Shown here piece by piece: positions 24,536 through 36,381 of a stretch of 64,000 nucleotides of DNA (positions within the stretch are counted from its first letter, which is position 1; the number at the start of each line of letters is the position of its first letter). This DNA comes from Papaver somniferum. Taxonomy: Eukaryota; Streptophyta; Magnoliopsida; Ranunculales; Papaveraceae. The DNA is taken from assembly GCF_003573695.1 (NCBI RefSeq), contig NC_039359.1:137851939-137915938 (forward strand), in the 5' to 3' direction. The position numbers and the translations under genes were made by a program. The notes under the pieces were generated by a model, which was not told the DNA's origin, searched no databases, and saw only the letters and a program-made list of their open reading frames with translations.

Positions 24536-27500
24536 ATGAGTCTTAAAATTCTTTCTTGGAATATTAGGGGGTTATGTTCCAATGACAGGAGGCTGATTGT
24601 AAAGAAAATGATTAATCTACTTCAAGCACCTATCATAATTATACAAGAAACTAAGATGATGCATTGTAGTGATTATGACATCCAACAAATTTGTGGACAC
24701 TCAAACTTTGGATGGACTTTTCAGCAGTCAGTTGGTAATTCTGGTGGCATGATTATCTTGTGGGACAAAGATTTTATTGAAGTTACTGACTCTTTGGTAG
24801 GTGACTACTCCATGTCTATCTCTTGTATCAATAAACATGATGGTTTTGCTTGGGTTCTCACCAATATTTATGGACCCAATAAACCTCATGAGAGATCAGA
24901 CTTTTGGGTTGAGTTGGATAACATATAAAGTTATTGGGATTTACCTTGGTGCTTGGGTGGCGATTTCAACACCATTAAGAGTTGTGATGAGAAGAAGAAT
25001 TGCAGCAAAATTACTAAGAGTATGAAGGACTTTACAGACTTCATCTCTGACCACAATATTATTGATCTTCCTTTAAAATGAGCTAGATATACTTGGTACA
25101 ATGGGAAATCCAACCCTGTTATGAGAAGACTTGATAGATTCCTTCTTTCTCCTTCCTTTGAAATTCACTTCCCCTTTGCTTCTCAACTTGCTAAAGCTAG
25201 ACCCATATCAGATCACATTCCTATCCTCCTAGGTATCTCTGATTCTTCTTGGAGACCTAATCCTTTCATATTTGAAATCATGTTGTTTTTGGAGAATGGT
25301 TTTTTAAAACTTTTAGAAGATTGGTGGTTGTTTTTTTGTTTTGCAGGTAATCCAAGTTCAGTTTTTTGGTTGAAGTTGAAGGCTTTTAAGGAGTTGTTAA
25401 AAGTATGGAATAGAGACTTTTTTGGTCACACTAACACCAAACTCAAGCATTTACTTGAAGAAATTCAGTTTTTGATAATCTAGCTGAAGACAACATTCTA
25501 GATGAAGTTCAAATAGCTGAGAAGTTGAAACACAAAGTTGAGTTTGAGAAGGTGACAAAAATGGATGAAATATATTGGAAGATTAAATCAAATTATAAGT
25601 GGTTGCAAGAAGGAGATAGAAATACCTCATTTTTTATCGGTCAAGCTACTGCTAGAAGAAGACATAACAGAATAAGGCAGTTATACATTGGGGATGAGTT
25701 GGTGTCTGACAGATTCATATTACAAGAGCAGCACATTGTTAACTTCTACAAAGTGTTATTCACAGAGGAAGAAGTTGTCAAACCATCTCTAGATGGTATA
25801 CAGTTTGAGAGCATAAGTAGTATTGAATCTGATATCATAGATGCTTCTTTTACTGAAGAAGAAGTTTTACATGCTATCAAGGAATTGGTACAAGACAAGG
25901 CACCGGGACTAGATGGTTATCCTATCATGTTCTTTTTGAGGTGTTGGAGTTTTGTCAAGCACGACATCATGGCAACTATAACGAAATTCTGTGAGTATGG
26001 TTGTATTGATTCTAGGCATAATTTTACTTTTATAACTTTGGTACCCAAAAACGATTATGTGAAAACTGTGAAACATTGTAGGCCAATTTGTCTTCTTACA
26101 AGCATGTATAAGATTATTGCTAAAGTTATGGACTCCAAAATGAAATTAGTTATGCCAAAACTCATTTCTCCAGTTCAGTGTGCTTATGTTGAAGGGAGGC
26201 AGATAATAGATGGTACTCTAATTGCAAATGAGCTAGTTGACTCTAGACTCAAATCAGGAAAAGCAGGTTTGATTTGCAAGATTGATCTTGAGAAGGCTTT
26301 TGATTGGGTAAATTGGAAATATATGGAGTCTATCTTACAACATATGGGTTTCAGCATGAAGTGGTGTAATTGGCTAAAATTTTGGTATTCCACAGCTTTC
26401 TTTTCAGTGTTGATAAATGGGGCTTGTTTTGGCCACTTTAGTAGTTCTAGAGGTGTCAGACAAGGTTGTCCTTTCTCACCATTACTCTTCAATGTTGCAA
26501 TGGAGGGCTTCTCAAGGTATCTAGACAGAGCAACAAGCTTAAACTTGTTCAATGGTTTCAGTGTTTCTCAAAATGGCTTAGTGGTAAGCCATTTACATTA
26601 TGCTGATGACACCATCTTCTTTTTGGACAATAAGAAAGAAAAACTTACAAATTTATTCTCCATCCTTCACTGTTTTGAGTATATTGCAGGTTTAAAAATA
26701 AACACTTCAAAGACAAGAATTATTGCTATTGGAGATGTTCCCCTAACTCAAGATTGGTCTAGAGATTTAGGTTTCTTAACTGACTCAATTCCGTTTATGT
26801 ATTTGGGTATTCCTTTGGGTGCTAAAGCTTCTTCTAAATCTATTTAGGACCCATTATTGAGAAATTTGATACTAAGCTTTCTATGTGGAGACAAGGAAAG
26901 TTATATAAAGGAGGTAAATTATCTCTTCTTAAGTGCATTTTATCCTCTTTACCCTTGTATTATTTCTCCTTGTTCAAGGCTCCAATCTCAGCCATCAACA
27001 TCTTAGAAAAGAAGATGAGAAACTTTTTGTGGGGAAAGAACTATGATTCTAAAGTCTCCAATCTTTTAAATTGGTACTTAGTCCGTTCTTCTAAATAAAA
27101 AGGTGGTTTGGGTGTTCTTAACTTAAGAGTTATGAACCAAGCTTTATTATCCAAGTGGTGTTGGAGATTTGGTGTAGAAAAATCTCATATCTGGTAAAAA
27201 ATCATTGTGGAAAAGTATGGTTCTTCCTTATTTTTTTGGGTACCTGGCAATATAAAGGAAGCTCATGGTGTATCCTGTTGGAGAACAATTGCTGAGATGA
27301 ATCAATTGATTACTATAAACTCCAATTTAAGTCTTCATTCTGGTTGACGGATCTCTTTTTGGCATGACAAGTGGGTGGGCGACTCAAGTTTGGATGTGAA
27401 GTTCTCGTTGCTTCACAAACTAGACAGATTAAAAGATGGTAGTGTCTTTGTTCATATTTCTGCAGAAGGCGCTTGGAAGTTTGACTTCAAAAGAGTGTTA

Positions 27501-28190
27501 TCCAATTTTGAAGTCAACTTGTTAGCCTCTATGTTACTCCTTATTGGTTCTACTCCACCTAAATTGGATAACTTACCTGACACAAGAAGATGGAATCTAG
27601 ACACTTCTGGAGTCTTTCCCATCAAGTCTTTATACACAAAGGAGACTGCAGAAGATAGTATGGATAATTTTCCTTGGAGGTTTGTATGGCAAGCTTGTAT
27701 CCCTCCTAAAATAAATTTTCTAATGCGGTGTGCTGTTCATGGGAAGCTTAATTCGATAGATATGTTGCATCAAAAATGTATGAACATGGACAATTGTTAT
27801 ATTCTTTGTGGAGATAGCACAGAATCTCAAGACCACATCTTAATTCATTATAAGGTGGCACATGTTGTTTGGTCTGCACTTACACCTGATAAGGATTGGG
27901 CATGGGCTTTTCCCAGTTCCGTGTATGCTTTAGCTCTTTCCTGACCGAGCAATAGCATTGCTAGTAATTTTGGGAAAGTCATCTGGAATTTAATCCCGGC
28001 AGCAATTATTTGGACGTTATGGAATGAGAGAAATTGCCGTATTTTTCAAGACAAGTATAGCTTTAAGACGGATGGAGATCTATGCTAGAAAGCTAAGACT
28101 CTAGTTCTTTCTTGGGCCGCTGCAGCCAAAACAAAATACACACAAATTTTTCACAAACAATACTCAACTGGGCATTTGTTTTTTATTAAC
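24536..28190 (+). pseudogene. LINE ORF2: endonuclease and reverse transcriptase
   Basis: The N-terminal APE-type endonuclease shows SWNIRGL, IQETKM, GGDFNT, RRLDRFLLS and SDHIPILL. The RT shows DKAPGLDGYP, LVPKNDY, IDLEKAFDWVNW, RGVRQGCPFSPLLFN and the YADD catalytic box at HLHYADDT. The downstream part has a WRFVWQACIPPKINFL/CGDSTESQDHIL segment typical of the zf-RVT region. Lesions: TAA 24926, TGA 25079, a 1-base loss in a T run near 25475, TAG 26845 with a frameshift, TAA 27096 and further stops. The longest intact piece (25525-26847) covers most of the RT. Inactive. Confidence 0.9.
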
Positions 28191-28296
28191 TATTCTGTTT
28201 GTTTTCTCTTTTTCTTTACTACCTCTGGTAGTTTATCTGTACATCCTTTCTTGATCTAATATATTCTCTCTTCCTATCAAAAAGAAAAAAAAAAAG

Positions 28297-28575
28297 CTGA
28301 ATTAGAGCACCACCAGCTTAAGAGCATTTTGGACTCTTAGATCTATGATATTTTTTCCTTCATTTTCCGGTGTAGCTTTTTTATTCTTTCTTTTTTTTCT
28401 CTATTTTTATTTGTGCACTTGTTATTTATTTTCTTTGAAGCTGAATTAGGGCACCACCGGTCCCGACACTTTTTGAACTCTCGGATTCTAGGATCTTTTA
28501 TTTTTTCCGATTTTTTCTTAGTTATCAAATTTTTTCTATTTATTTGTGCAATTGTTATTTATTTCCTGTAAAAAC
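28297..28575. repeat. ~139-bp tandem duplication
   Basis: GCTGAATTAGAGCACCACC at ~28299 and GCTGAATTAGGGCACCACC at ~28438 begin two similar units, each ending TTTGTGCAMTTGTTATTTAT-like. No coding signal. Confidence 0.65.
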
Positions 28576-29127
28576 TTTGTGAATTTTTTTTTTATTTTTT
28601 TTGGCAAGATGAGTACATTAACAAAAAAAACTAGCTGAGCCTTACATATCTTGGGAAGGTTGTCCCTGAACATCACTATGCAGACAAAACACAAAAAATC
28701 AGGAGGGTGTTCAACCCATAAACTAGCTATATAATCACTATTATTTTTTTGGACAAAATATCAGCAGCAAAGTTACCTGTTTATAGTGATGTTGAAAGCA
28801 AACATGTTCAAAACCAAAAGACAGGTGACGAATGTCTTGCAAAAGACCTTTACAAAATCAAGTACAGTTATACTTATGTAAGCAGATGTTAAGATCGTAC
28901 TGCGAATCAGTTTCAACGACTAATTTCTTGACTCCAATATCCGCAACCAGCTGCATTCCGTCTCGAATTGCCCATAATTCAACAATGTTGTTGGAGTTTG
29001 TGTGAATGTCCTTCGCAAAACTATCCACAAAACGTTCATTAGCACCGTGTAAAATACCACCAATACCTGCATGACCTGCATCATTTGACGCCCTGTCTAC
29101 ATTAAATTTGATGTACCCTTCCTGAGG
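28576..29127 (-). pseudogene. 5'-truncated LINE fragment with RNase H domain
   Basis: The minus frame from ~29127 reads GYIKFNVDRASNDAGHAG, then GIGGILHGANERFVDSFAKD, VELWAIRDGMQL and LVVETDSQYD. This is the RVT_3-type RNase H found at the C-terminus of plant LINEs: first Asp in FNVD, Glu in VELWA, Asp in VETDS. A TGA follows near 28866, then a frameshift. The element ends in an A-rich tail on the minus strand at ~28576-28600. It is a separate insertion from the LINE ending at 28298. Confidence 0.75.
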
Positions 29128-29393
29128 AGGTATCCGTCAAAATAAAAAACTCAACCGATGTACTTTCTTATTTTGATAAGGATATGAACAAAATGATTAT
29201 AATATTATTTTTCTTCAAAACTAGTCAAATAAAACCAAGGTGACCAAACATGTGGTACAAAAAATCCAGCCATATTATTTTTAATAAATGAAAACCATTT
29301 AATTAAAAAGTGACACAAAAACTCCAGGTCAAATAATAATATGCAAATTTAGTTTTTATTACTTTAAAAAAAGTCAAACATACCATTTTTATC

Positions 29394-29861
29394 TTGTCTT
29401 CTTCTTCTTCTTCTTCTCTCCTTTCTTTTTTCTATTTCTCCGGTCTTCATCTCCCCACCACCATTAACACCAGCAGAAACAAATCTCTCTCCATGAACAC
29501 CACCGCAACACCTCCGTCACCACCAGCAACAACACCTCCGTCACCACCAGCAGCAACACCTTCGTCTCCTCCACGAAACCTTCGTCTCTTTTTCTTCTAT
29601 TTCTATTCAGATCTATCACCAACAGTAGCTCCGCCACCATCAAACCAACCGATGTGTTCAGATCCGCCACCAACAGAACCTCCGTCTCCTCCATTAACAC
29701 CATCATCACCTCCTTCTCCTCCATTAACACCATCATCACCTTCTTCTTCTCCGTCTACAGATTTTCCATCAACAACACCGCCTCCTCTTATTTTTGTTTT
29801 TCCCACCAGTACATCAGATCCGCCACCAACACTACTTCTACCTCCTCCTTTTATCATCTAA
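29394..29861 (+). other. Pro/Ser-rich low-complexity open frame
   Basis: 155 codons of the type PPSPPATTPPSPP encoded by CCTCCGTCACCACCA-like repeats, with a leading run of Ser from TCTTCT repeats. Several other frames are also open through the same repeats. No domain is seen and no splice or polyadenylation context supports a gene. Recorded as low-complexity sequence inside the element rather than a protein-coding gene. Confidence 0.5.
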
Positions 29862-30659
29862 AACCACCACCAATACCTTCAAATAGGCCACCAACAACAC
29901 CTCATCTACAATCAACACCAGTACCTGCAGATCCGCTCCCAACATCACCTCCGCCTCCTCGTTCAATCCTCTACAATCACCACCACCAGCTTATGATGTT
30001 TTCATCACCAGCAAATTATGATGCATCTTCAAAGTCGAAATCAATATTGTATTGGGAAATGACAGATTTATGATGAAACCAAAATTGGTTTCATCAAATT
30101 CTGACAGTTTTGGTTGGTGAAAACAATAAACTAATGATGAAACCAAATTTGGTTTCATCATAAACTTGCCTATTTTCTGTCATGAAATCAAAGATTTTAA
30201 TGATGAAAATTAAGTTTATGATGAAACCAAATTTTGGTTTCACCTGATTTTGTCTAGTTTATTCGGTCTGACTTGGAAGACGGCATGTTTGGTTTCATCA
30301 TTGAAGTTATGTTGGTGAAATGACAATATGTGGTTTCGATTGTATGTACAATGGTGGTTTTGATTATATGTGTGTATGAATTGGGAGAATGTGTATAACA
30401 GGGTCTGGTACTGGTACTCCAGGTATTGATGAAGAAGTTTTGTTGGTAATGGTGGCCTTAACTGAAGTTATGGAAGTGATAAAGAATGGATTAACTGAGT
30501 AAGGGTGGTGCTAATGCAATGAGAGTTGTAGTTGAGCTTCAGGTGTTGCATAAAGGACTGGTATGGGTTACAATTAAAAAGGTGTATGTCTGCATTGTTA
30601 AAAGTGTAATGAATTGGCTGAACGTATTTTTTTCATTTTGTGGAATATTATTATCTGTG

Positions 30660-31160
30660 AAGCCAATTTTTGATGGTGGGATACAGGTGGATTATTTTTT
30701 GTTGAAACTGGTTTTAGTTGAGGTGGTAATGGTAGTGGTGGTTGTGGTGCTGGTGGTTGTGGCAGCGATGGGGGTGGTGCAGTTGACGGTGGTGGTAGGT
30801 TTCATCTTATTGTGGATTGTTTTTTGTTGAAAGTAGTCTTAGTTAAGGAGGTAATGGTAGTGGTGGTTGTGGTGATTATGGTTGTGGTGGCGATGGGGGC
30901 GGTGCAGTTGACGGTGGTGCAAGGTTTCATCTTATTGTGTTTCATTTTTTCTTCTTCTTCTTTCTCCTTTCTTTTATGATGAAACCAAAATTTGGTTTCA
31001 TCTTATTTTGGTGAAACCAATTTTTGGTTTCATCATTTTTCTGGTGGTGGCGCTGTAGTGGTCGGTGGAGCCGGCGAAGGTGGTCGATGGCGGCGGCAGC
31101 GAAGGTGGTCGGTGGCGGCGGCGACGACGGTCGGTGGTGATGTTGCTGGTGGTGGGTTGT
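30660..31160. repeat. GGT-rich minisatellite, ~128-bp direct duplication
   Basis: GGTGGTAATGGTAGTGGTGG occurs in two long similar units (about 30690-30812 and 30815-30935), each followed by GCAGTTGACGGTGGT and a TTTCATCTTATTGTG block. A further GGT/GGC-rich stretch lies at 31030-31160. Confidence 0.7.
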
Positions 31161-31676
31161 TGTTCGTGGTGATAATATAATAAAATTTAAAGGTTGGGTT
31201 GATTTTTGTTTTTGTTGGGGTGATTTAAATAATAGAAGGGTAATGTAGACAGTTTATGTTAAATGGGATTTTTGTGAACATTTTGTTTCGATGGAGTTTT
31301 TGTGCATGGATGTGACACCTTTGGGATTATAACTCGCGGACCGATTATTTTTACTAAAGCTTTTTTTTTTTTTCTTGAAAGTGTTTTTACTAAAGCTAGA
31401 AGCCCATAACTTCCAGATTTTTAGGCCAGATAGCCATCCACGACGTTAAAAAGGAAAATATAAATAACTAGGATTTTAAGTTTTTAACTAGTAAGAGCAA
31501 ATGGAAATACAATACGTAGTAATAATAGTGAAGAAGATCCATATCAGTAGCCTAAATCGCAACAAAAAAAAATCTCTATCAACACTTGCAGAAACCACAA
31601 AGGCCAATTGTGGTACCCCACATGAGTATGCTATACGTATCAAAGATAAATAATTGTCAGTCCGACAGGGAAAATT

Positions 31677-31678
<2 letters not shown>

Positions 31679-31727
<49 letters not shown>
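31679..31727. repeat. Poly(A) tract (49 A)
   Basis: Uninterrupted A run. No retroposon body was recognised upstream. Length in an assembly may be unreliable. Confidence 0.9.
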
Positions 31728-31730
<3 letters not shown>

Positions 31731-32182
31731 TCTGAAGACTTATGTAAGCCTGTTTACATATAAAGGTCTTCTGTGGCGGAGTGTAAGTAGGATCTTAGCA
31801 TAATTCACGGAGTGTAAGTAGGATCTTAGCATAATTCACGTTTGTCCATAGACCAGGATATCAGACTTGACAAAACTTTAAAGTTCCCCCATTTATACGT
31901 CGGTTGGAAAAGCAAATGCATGAGCATGACTAACGAAAACTCCTGAATTATTGATATGTACGTAGGATTTACACAGTACGTTGGATTTACACAGTACGTT
32001 GAATAAATGGAAAATAAGGAATTACCAACCAAACTATCAAGGGAACGTTTAGTAAACTAACAACTCAGGTAGAATGGCAAAACTTTTAGACCTCTCCCGC
32101 ATTTGTACGTTGGTTGAAAGCAAATGCATGAGCATGACTATTGAAAATTCGCGAGCCATTGGGTTGTGCGCATGATTTACGC
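31728..32182. repeat. Short tandem duplications and spacer
   Basis: A ~31-bp unit containing GGAGTGTAAGTAGGATCTTA is repeated twice at 31777-31840, and an ~18-bp unit with GGATTTACACAGTACGTT twice at 31967-32002. A ~90-bp block containing GCAAATGCATGAGCATGACT occurs at ~31910 and ~32120. No gene seen. Confidence 0.7.
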
Positions 32183-33210
32183 AAGGTTTTCCCTATTTCC
32201 CGCCCCACTTTTCCTAGTATTGAATAAATGAAATCTATTTTTCAATTCTGATTTTTCCGATTTCCTACCGACAAAAGTCGAGATAACTTTGACTGTGATT
32301 CTTATTACTTTTATCTGCCTTCTTCTTCATTTTTTTTTTTTTTTCTTACACAATCTGCCTTCTTCTTCATCAATCTCCCATTTTTCATTAAACAATACTG
32401 ACAACTAATTATACAATCACTTGTTAAATATCTAATCGATTATCCTAAGTCTGTACTAGCTCCTAAAAGATTATATGCCTCGTCTAGTAACGGCTGTACA
32501 AATTGAATCTCCAAAAAGAGACAAGTTGGACAACAGGCCACCAGCATCCCCGAATACATCAGCTAGCACTTTAACTCTCCTTAATTTCGATATCATAAAC
32601 CAACTCTGTTCATGGTCAATTAATTATTTAGCCTCCATCGTACACTACACCCATTCCTTCTTTTATCTTCGATGATATAGCATCTATGATTCAAGACAAC
32701 TGCAACCACCATTAGACGTCCAGTTGACTATAACCAGCACTAGTCAGGACAATTAAGCATGACTACATCTATGTTACAAATTTGTTTAAGATCGGGGAAT
32801 CGTTCAAAATCGAGCCAATTATACATTCAGATGAATTACAATTATGTTTAGTTTTCACCTGGTTTGGGGTTTTAATTTAACTTTACCATTGGCTACTTTC
32901 TTTGGAGGCATCTTTTGATAGAAAACTAAAAATTAGAAACAAATAAAGAAGAAAATGATCGAAGGTGGTGGTGGATTATGGAGATGGAGCAGTCGGTGGT
33001 GGAGAAACAAAAAGTAATCTGTGATTTAGGTTTTTCTTTTTTTTGATCGAGTTGCTGTTGGGTGATCTTATTGTTGGGTGTATATAAAAAGTCAAAAGTT
33101 GGTATTTAGTATTTAGGAGAATTCAAATGGGTGGTGCATAGGATAATTGGGGATAGGAATTAATGTGGATGAGAAATAGGGAAAGTGGGATGGGAAATAG
33201 GAAAAACCTT
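32183..33210. mobile_element. TIR element, ~1.03 kb
   Basis: The left end AAGGTTTTCCCTATTTCCC is mirrored by GGGAAATAGGAAAAACCTT at the right; the similarity extends ~35 bp (CCCCACTTTTCC / GAAAGTGGGATG). The same ends bound the larger element at 38156-49219, so both belong to one family. No transposase was found, so it is non-autonomous. No clear target duplication here. Confidence 0.65.
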
Positions 33211-33720
33211 ATGCAATATCGCAACTCAGGTAGAATGCAAAAACTTTTAGACCTCCCCCATTTGTACGTTGGTTGAAAGCAAATTCATGGTAACTCGGGT
33301 AGAATGCCAAAACTTTTAGTCCTCCCCCATTTGTAAAGCAAATGCATGACTATTGAAAATTTGCACGAGTCATTGAGCGGTGCGCAAAGATTAATAAAGA
33401 GATATTGGAGTCCATGAGCCTAACTAATCGCACGATCTTAGATAACGATCTTAGGGTTGTCTAAGATTTATAAACCACACGATCTTAGATAATGACTACC
33501 CATACTAATATTGGAGTCCATGCGCCTAACTAACCTCCAAATCGCGCTTGCAATGTTAGGGTTGTCAAAAGTTTATAAATCGTAGGATCTTAGATAAAGA
33601 TATCATACTGGTTTATACGCCCCCTCACATAGCCTCGTTGGGTGTGGACACAACTTGTCACCACAAATTGATGTAGAGTAAAGGTGCGGTCAAACGATTT
33701 GTCTACTTTGATACAAATGA
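33211..33720. repeat. Locally repeated spacer blocks
   Basis: The block AACTYRGGTAGAATG...AAACTTTTAG recurs at ~32067, ~33222 and ~33295. TTGGAGTCCATG followed by GCCTAACTAA and GATCTTAGATAA recurs at ~33405, ~33505 and, in part, at ~36320-36381. No gene seen. Confidence 0.6.
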
Positions 33721-33724
33721 AAAC

Positions 33725-35030
33725 TACAGGGAGACCCATTCTACAGATTTTCTACACCGTGAAACCCATGGGCGAAAAAGTTTACGCGCGCACCCAATTT
33801 TCTTGAGAAAATTTCTCCCAAACCCACAATATATAAAATTTGGTTTCTTCCTATCTTTTTTTCTTCTTCTTCTTCATGGGAATTTCTTCTTCAGTTATTT
33901 TTCTTTTCTTCCTCCCAACTGTGACTTACGATCAATAATATTGATAGGCAGTATAATCACATGAAGATTGGAAACAATAGATGAATGAAATCGAAAGTTA
34001 GGGTTTGAGGTGATGTTCTGAGATGAATCGAAATCTTGTTGTTTGTTATTTCGAAAGATGTATGAATGGTTTTTTTTTAATTAGGTATTCTGATTGAGAA
34101 GATGGATCTAAGATGTGTTCTGAGATGGAGATAGGGTTTTGTAATTGTTTCAATCAAGTAGAACAGGAAGAAAAGTTAATTTGAGATTTAGAAAATACAG
34201 GGAATAATAGTAAAGCTTATTTGAGCTTGGATGATGAACAACGAAGAAGAAGAAGAAGAAGATGTTGTTATGAGTGCATAACATGTCATGCAGTCAAAAA
34301 ATGGATGCATAACACATTATCCGACATCTTTGTTATTTTGCGTGAAATTGAAAATTGATGCATAATGCATCATGCATTCAAGAAAATGGATGTATAACCT
34401 GATATGCATCCAAAATACGGCTGCATAATGCATTATGCATCGAGAAAATTGTTGCATAATCTTTTATGCATCGAGAAAATGGATGCATAACCTGATATGC
34501 ATCCTTATATATGACTGCATAACCCATTATGCATCACTTTTTTTATGTATGGACTAAAATCAACCAAAACAATGTCTACATAACTTGTTATAGATGCATA
34601 ACTTTGTTATGCAGTCGAGAAAATGGTTGCATAATTAGTTATGCGTCTGCATAATGTGTTATGCATCTATTTTGGAGGCTGCATAATGAATATGTAGTCC
34701 GTTTTCGAAAATTTTCCCTAAAACGATGATAACCTCCGACTTTTTCGTGAAAAACAAAAATTTGATATTATTGTTTGTACTCGTTGTGTAGCGCTCTTAA
34801 AAAGATTTCCAATGATATAAAATTTGTAAAATTCTAAGGCGCGGATTTTTAGATATGTTATATCCAAGGTGCGTCGCCAATTATACCCCTGAAAAATTAG
34901 GCTGCATAACGAGTTATGCCTGAAAAATAGTATGCATAACGAGATATATATTGATTCTTAATAATTTCGGATAATTTTGGGTGTCACGGTATCTAAAATT
35001 AATTGTGGGCCTGATAATAAGAATTTTTTT
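33725..35030. mobile_element. TIR element with TGCATAA/TTATGCA array
   Basis: Left ACACCGTGAAACCCA near 33757 and, in reverse complement, ATACCGTGACACCCA near 34980 form an imperfect TIR of roughly 35 bp. Between 34275 and 34700 there are about ten inverted pairs of TGCATAA and TTATGCA separated by 3-8 bases, often spaced by CGAGAAAATGG. No transposase. The boundaries are approximate. Confidence 0.45.
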
Positions 35031-35043
35031 TTTTGAGCCTGCG

Positions 35044-36287
35044 CCTAATTTTGAACCATTTTTTGGGGACCATGGTTTTTTTGTGTGGGACCATGATTCT
35101 ATTTTAGGCAAGACATTATAAGTAATCCTAAGTCACCCCTTACCTAAATGTTTTTCTTAATACCAAACTTATCCTCCTTAATTAAATGTGTTAGTTTAAT
35201 GATTAATTAGTTATTAGTTAATGATTAGTATGATTAGTGATTAGTATGATTAGTATGATTAGTAATGATTAGTTACCATTAAGAAGTTCTATTACAAAAA
35301 ATTGAAAATTTTCTTTACGAGAAATTTTAAACTTTTTTGCGATTAAGTTCGGTTACCCAAATTTATGACCGAAAACGAACTTAATGATTAGTAATGATTA
35401 GTTACTAGTAAGAAGTTCGGTTACAAAAAATTGAAAATTTTCCTTGCGATTAAACCGAACTCTATATTTGGTGTGACCATTAAATAGTTCGGTTATAAAA
35501 AAATTTAAAACTTTTTACGATCAAACCGAACTTAAAGTTCGGTTAAGAAACATTTTTTGCGAAGTAACCGAACTAAAGTTCGGTTGGGAAATGTTTTTTG
35601 CGACATAACCGAACTATGGTTCGGTTGGGAAATATTTTGCGAAACAACTGAACTAAGGTTCGGTTGGGAAATGTTTTTTGCTACTAACCGAACTAAGGTT
35701 CGGTTGGGAAATGTTTTTGCAACTAACCGAACTATTAGGGTTCGGTTGGGAAATGTATTTTGCTACTAACCGAACTATTAGGGTTCGGTTGGGAAATGTT
35801 TTTTGCGACATAACCGAAATAAGGTTCGATTGGGAATTTTTTTTTTTGCGAAATAGCCAAATTGTTCTTCATGTTCATCATTTCCATTAGGTTCGGTTAG
35901 TTTGACAAAGTTTTTCACATAATTCCTAGCCGATATTCTCTCTGCAACTTCCATTTTCAACTCATTTTGATGGTTAATACTCATTTTTCAATCGAACGAG
36001 GAACATCAAGCAAAGAGAGAAGAAGAGGATAATTTTTTTTCAAAACTAAAAAATTTTGATTCCCAGCTATTTTTGATTTTAATTTTTTGGTTAATAAATT
36101 CATTTATATTAGATATATATGATTAGATTTATATACTTATTAGGTTAGTTTTAATTTAAATTAAAGTAAAGGGTAAATGTGTACTTACCTAACTTTAGAA
36201 CACCCCTTATAAGTATAGGGAGGTTGGCCTAATAAGACCATGGTCCCCCAGAAAAACCATGGTCCCTAAAAAATGGTTCCTAATTTT
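35044..36287. mobile_element. MULE-type MITE 1 with 9-bp target duplication
   Basis: CCTAATTTT occurs at 35044-35052 and again at 36279-36287, flanking an element (35053-36278) whose ends read GAACCATTTTTTGGGGACC and its near complement. A 9-bp duplication is the hallmark of Mutator superfamily insertion. The interior holds an array of GTTCGGTT/AACCGAAC motifs (35340-35900) in ~40-bp units with GGGAAATGTTTTTTGC. Frames through the array (35557-35890) are repeat artefacts. Confidence 0.85.
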
Positions 36288-36373
36288 CCCTTGATACAAT
36301 TACGATATCGATATTGATGAAGCCCATGGGCCTAACTAATCTCGAGCTTGCAAAATTAGGAATGTCCAAGATC
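36288..36373. other. Short spacer between the two MITEs
   Basis: Carries GCCTAACTAATC and CTTGCAAAATTAGG, matching the spacer repeat at 33405-33590, so this is the original host sequence. Confidence 0.5.
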
Positions 36374-36381
36374 TTAGATAA

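Larger units (their letters stand above)
17585..28298 (+). mobile_element. Degenerate LINE (L1-type), split by a MULE palindrome
   Basis: ORF1 remnants flank the insertion at 18258-24070. ORF2 with endonuclease, reverse transcriptase and a zf-RVT-like C-terminal region runs 24536-~28190, followed by AGAAAAAAAAAAAG at ~28284-28297. Without the insertion the LINE is ~4.9 kb. The 5' boundary rests on a 13-bp repeat (AAGCTGAATTAGA) found on both sides and is tentative; if correct, the copy is 5'-truncated inside ORF1. Several stops and frameshifts show it is inactive. Confidence 0.8.
29140..31335. mobile_element. Non-autonomous element with GGTTTCATC motif arrays
   Basis: Both ends carry related strings (left ACAAAAACTCC near 29310; right, in reverse complement, GCACAAAAACTCCATC near 31298), and a left subterminal AAATTTAGTTTTTA is shared with the MULE derivative at 38517. 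The interior has GATGAAACCA/TGGTTTCATC inverted motifs (30070-30300, 30980-31035) and GGT-rich tandem DNA. No transposase was recognised. Boundaries are approximate. Confidence 0.4.

Noticed and set aside
33840..33900. TTC/CTT microsatellite-like runs (also 29395-29420, 34240-34262)
   Set aside because: Short simple repeats without further structure; too common to list separately.
35557..35890. 70-codon frames of the type VRLGNVFCDITEL
   Set aside because: Translation of the GTTCGGTT tandem array in a MITE.
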